A stretch of 64,000 nt of DNA from Tyto alba. Its lineage: Eukaryota; Chordata; Aves; Strigiformes; Tytonidae. The notes beneath the pieces were generated by a model. The model had not been told where the DNA came from. It was given only the letters and a program-made list of their open reading frames with translations, and did not search any database. Positions 61,075 to 64,000 of this stretch are shown here, in pieces. A program made the position numbers and the translations under genes. The stretch lies in contig NW_024881313.1 of NCBI RefSeq assembly GCF_018691265.1, positions 372,001 to 436,000 on the forward strand, written 5' to 3'. Numbering within the stretch: position 1 is the stretch's first letter; each line of letters starts with the position of its first letter.

Positions 61075-62060
61075 ATACAGTAAGAAGTGTCATTCCTCAG
61101 GGGTTGGTGTTGGGGCCAGCACTGTTTAGTATCTTTGTCTCTGACATGGACACTGTGATTGAGTGCACCCTCAGAGGGTTTTCTGATGACACTGAGTTCT
61201 GTGGTTCAGTTAACACGCTGGAGGGCAGGGATGGCATCCAGAGGGATCTGGGCAGGCTGGAAAGGTGGGCCTGTGCAAACCTCATGAAGTTCAACAAGGC
61301 CAAGTGCAAGGTCCTGCCCGTGGGTCGGGGCCATCCCCAGCACAGATACAGGCTGGGCGAGGAGTGGCTGGAGAGCAGCCCTGTGGAGAAGGACTTGGGG
61401 GTATTAGTGGATGAAAAACTGACTGTGAGCCAGCAATGTGTGCTCGCAGCCCAGAAAGCCAACTGTGCCCTGGTTGCATCAAGAGAAGTGTGGCCAGCAG
61501 GTCGAGGGAGGGGATTGTCCCCCTCTGCTCTGCTCTCGTGAGACCCCACCTGCAGTGCTGGGTCCAGCTCTGGGGCCCCCACTGCAAGAAAGACATGGAC
61601 CTGCTCAAGCAGGTCCAGAGGAAGGTCATGAAGATGATCGGGGGCTGAAGCCTCCCTTATGAGGTCAGGCTGAGAGAGTTGGGGTTGTTCAGCCTGGAGA
61701 AGAGAAGGTTCCGGGGAGACCTTATAGCTGTCTTCCAGTACTTAAAGGGGTCCCGCAGGAAAGTTGGGGAGGGACTTTTTATCATGGAGTGTAGGGATAG
61801 GATGAAGGGTAACAGTTTTAAACTGACAGAGGGCAGATTTATATTAAATATAAGAAGAAATTCTTCACTGTGAGAGTGGTGGGGCACTGGCCCAGGGTTC
61901 CCAGAGCAGCTGTGGCTGCCCCCTCCCTGGAAGGGTTCAAGGCCAGGTTGTACGGGGCTGGGAGCACCCTGGGCTGGGGGAAGGGGGCCCTGCCCGGGGC
62001 AGGGGGTTTGGGACTGGATGGTTTTTAAGGTCCCTTCCAACCCAAACCATTCTATGATTC
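61075..62060 (+). mobile_element. CR1 LINE, 5'-truncated, with 3' end
   Basis: Roughly 985 bp of the 3' part of a CR1 (chicken repeat 1) non-LTR retrotransposon. It covers the C-terminal part of the reverse-transcriptase ORF and a short 3' untranslated region. It ends CCATTCTATGATTC, the CR1 terminus built on the ATTCTATG motif. The 5' edge is gradual and is placed where CR1-like CATTCCTCAGGGG begins. The 3' part contains a run of four G tracts (61,976-62,007) with G-quadruplex potential. 5' truncation and lack of a target duplication are normal for CR1. Confidence 0.95.
61085..61955 (+). pseudogene. CR1 reverse transcriptase (ORF2) fragment, broken
   Basis: The fragment starts in the finger/palm part of the reverse transcriptase at a [10 protein letters not shown] block. 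It keeps the catalytic aspartate pair in GFSDDTEF, where CR1 usually has F/YADD, so the alanine is replaced by serine. Downstream come the CR1 blocks [50 protein letters not shown] and PSLEGFKARL. The frame is lost by a 1-nt shift near 61,475, an in-frame TGA at 61,646-61,648 and a further shift near 61,855. It lacks the endonuclease domain and the start of the reverse transcriptase. It cannot make an active protein. Confidence 0.9.
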
Positions 62061-64000
62061 GTAGAATCCACAATGTCCTTTCCAAATTAGGCCATCATGC
62101 TGTCTCAGATAAATAATGTATTGTCACCTGGACCTCACCAGACTAGCTTATAGCACGTAGAAGAACATAGGTGCTGCTAAAATGTCATCGGATTAGAGCC
62201 AGAGAAGCATGATGAAGCTGGGGGAATGTTGTGCCTGAACTCAGATAACTAAAACAAAAATGGCTACCTGGGATCATAATGTTGAATAGTTGTCTAGACC
62301 CTTCTGTGTGTTCAAGGAATGGAACAGGCACTTGTGCCACACAGTTTCTGATCTGTTTTAGATGTTCCTCTTAACACCATTAACTAAAAAGGTCAGGTAG
62401 ATGTTTAAAGTTAGATGAAATTACCTCCCTACCCCTTGGCAAAAGCAAGCACTTTGTGGTGTTAAGGCTGGGATGAGAGGGGAACTTTTGATTCAGATCT
62501 TTTGATTCCTGTGTGAAGACTCTAGTAAAAAGAGATTACTGAAGTAATTATTATTTTAATGAAAGTTTCCCGAATTGCTGTGCTTACTGCTGGACTGCAG
62601 GTGGTCTTTATGCAGTGGGCATGCTGTGAGTTGTCTTAAACAATTAGATCCTACGGAGACAGAAGTGGAGAAATAATGTCTCTATGTTTCATGTTTGGAC
62701 CACAGCAGATAAATATTCAAGTCCCTGAAGAGTCATGATGCTAACTGTAAATGCATTTTATCAAAGCATCTCTAAGACAATGCAGTTAGATGGCCACTGG
62801 AATAAGGTACTTCTGGTTGCTTTGTGGACACAGAATTGCCAGCAGCACTGTTTTGTGTGTCACATTGAGTTTGGGGTTTTAGGTAACTTGTCTTATATGA
62901 CACCAAAAGACTTTTCTGGAAACAGGGATGTCAGTCTTTGTGTACAGGTGATGGGAAGGGCTGTTCTGAGTATACTACATAGGTGCTTCCTGTGGTCAGA
63001 GCAAGCATGGAACTGATCTGGTTGTCTCAATACTTGGTGTGGACAAAATACTAAGAGAAAAATAGATGGGAAATAGACCCATCTGGAGTTAGTGAGACCT
63101 AATGAAGGCTTACTGTTGCTTCTGTTGGCATCCTTCAGCAGCTTTGAGGTGGCTGAAGAATTACCTTATATGGAGCAGGTATTCCCTAGGAACGCCTCCT
63201 GCTTTCTTTATAGATCAGAGCTTTACGATCTTTGTAGATGGTAAGGAGCCTGCAGAACAAAACTCTAACTCAAGTTTACACTGTACTATTCAAGTAGGCT
63301 AAAGGTGTGTTGTGTGCAACTTATATTAAAAGCTGCTGTCCTTTCAATAACTCTTTCTGCATTGTATTATGTGGGTTTTGTTGAGACTTCAGCCTGCACA
63401 GCTTTGTAAACAAGCTCCTAAAACTTGACATCTTTCACGCATTTGCAGAAGCAGCAGGTGCTGAGGAAGTGATGGTTACAGTGCTGCCACCAATTTCAGT
63501 GGCACAGCAGGAATGGTCTTTAAGAGTAAAGCTAGACTTACAAGTGCTCCATGTTCTTGGGTAATATTCCTTATTACAAAACAAAGCTTCTTTCTTTAAG
63601 ACTTTAAGGCAAAGAAATAACTCCTTGCCAAGATAATGCCTGCTGCTCTTGGTTACTTGCCTCACTAGACCTTTCAGGAAAAACCTGGTTTAGGCACAGG
63701 TGGAGTTGTGCTGTTTCAAGAGAGTATTTTATAGGGAATGATTAAGCTGTGCCATAGTCAATTCTGATCTTGGCAACTTAAGACCTTTTGCTCAAGTTAG
63801 GGATTCAGACAGCCCCGTAGGTTTCCCCTCCCTTTTGTCTACTTGTCCAAGGTCTTTTGACACATTTTGTCATCTTAATATCTGCAGAGAACACTAACTT
63901 AAGATCTACCCACCATCTGCTGGGTAAGTAAAAATTTATTTCACAGCATGGCAAGTCACTTTTTCCACCAATAAAGACCTATAGAGATTTGCCCAGAATT
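62061..64000. other. Unique DNA, no gene recognised
   Basis: The sequence after the CR1 terminus contains no recognisable gene or repeat. Open frames up to 93 codons (62,735-63,016, +) show no known domain. Confidence 0.5.

Noticed and set aside
61097..62085. Long minus-strand frames of 112-161 codons at 61.1-62.1 kb
   Set aside because: They are antisense to the CR1 reverse-transcriptase fragment and follow from its GC-rich codon pattern.
1..64000. Bacterial-type features (operons, ribosome-binding sites, CRISPR, origins)
   Set aside because: CR1 and LTR elements and the lack of dense coding show that this is vertebrate nuclear DNA; no such features were seen.

Overview
The window reads as nuclear DNA from a bird. 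The clearest reasons are LINE copies of the CR1 type that end in the CR1 3' motif built on ATTCTATG (61,075-62,060 and 47,041-47,160), several LTRs of avian endogenous-retrovirus type, AT-rich unique sequence with few CpGs, and no compact gene arrangement. I recognise no complete protein-coding gene, tRNA, rRNA or CRISPR array. The best description is an intergenic or deep intronic stretch carrying repeats of several ages.

Layout: 1-9.9 kb is unique AT-rich DNA with simple repeats. From 9.9 to 15.4 kb lie three LTR insertions: LTR-B at 9,939-10,585, LTR-C at 11,021-11,534 and LTR-A copy 1 at 14,339-15,409. From 15.4 to 23.1 kb is unique. At 23.15-25.26 kb is a dispersed duplication of about 240 bp, with copies 1,150 bp apart; the second copy is split by a 696-bp TG...CA element flanked by a perfect 5-bp target duplication. 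From 25.3 to 38.4 kb is mostly unique. A decayed antisense CR1 lies at 38.39-39.29 kb, preceded by a strong G-quadruplex motif. A short antisense CR1 end is at 47.04 kb. The longest open frame (205 codons) and a possible minus-strand coding exon lie at 47.5-48.4 kb. LTR-A copy 2 (49,614-50,685) has a perfect CCATA target duplication. A GC-rich probable repeat is at 52.03-52.5 kb. A spliceable exon-like segment is at 58.16-58.58 kb, and a 5'-truncated CR1 with a broken reverse transcriptase is at 61.1-62.06 kb.

No genes can be shown to work together here. What can be reconstructed is the order of some insertion events: the 240-bp duplication predates the 696-bp insertion inside it, and the two LTR-A copies are independent insertions of one family. 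The most useful leads are the reading frame kept in both LTR-A copies, the nested duplication, and three exon-like segments with good splice sites. All three exon calls are tentative because I could run no search or conservation test.
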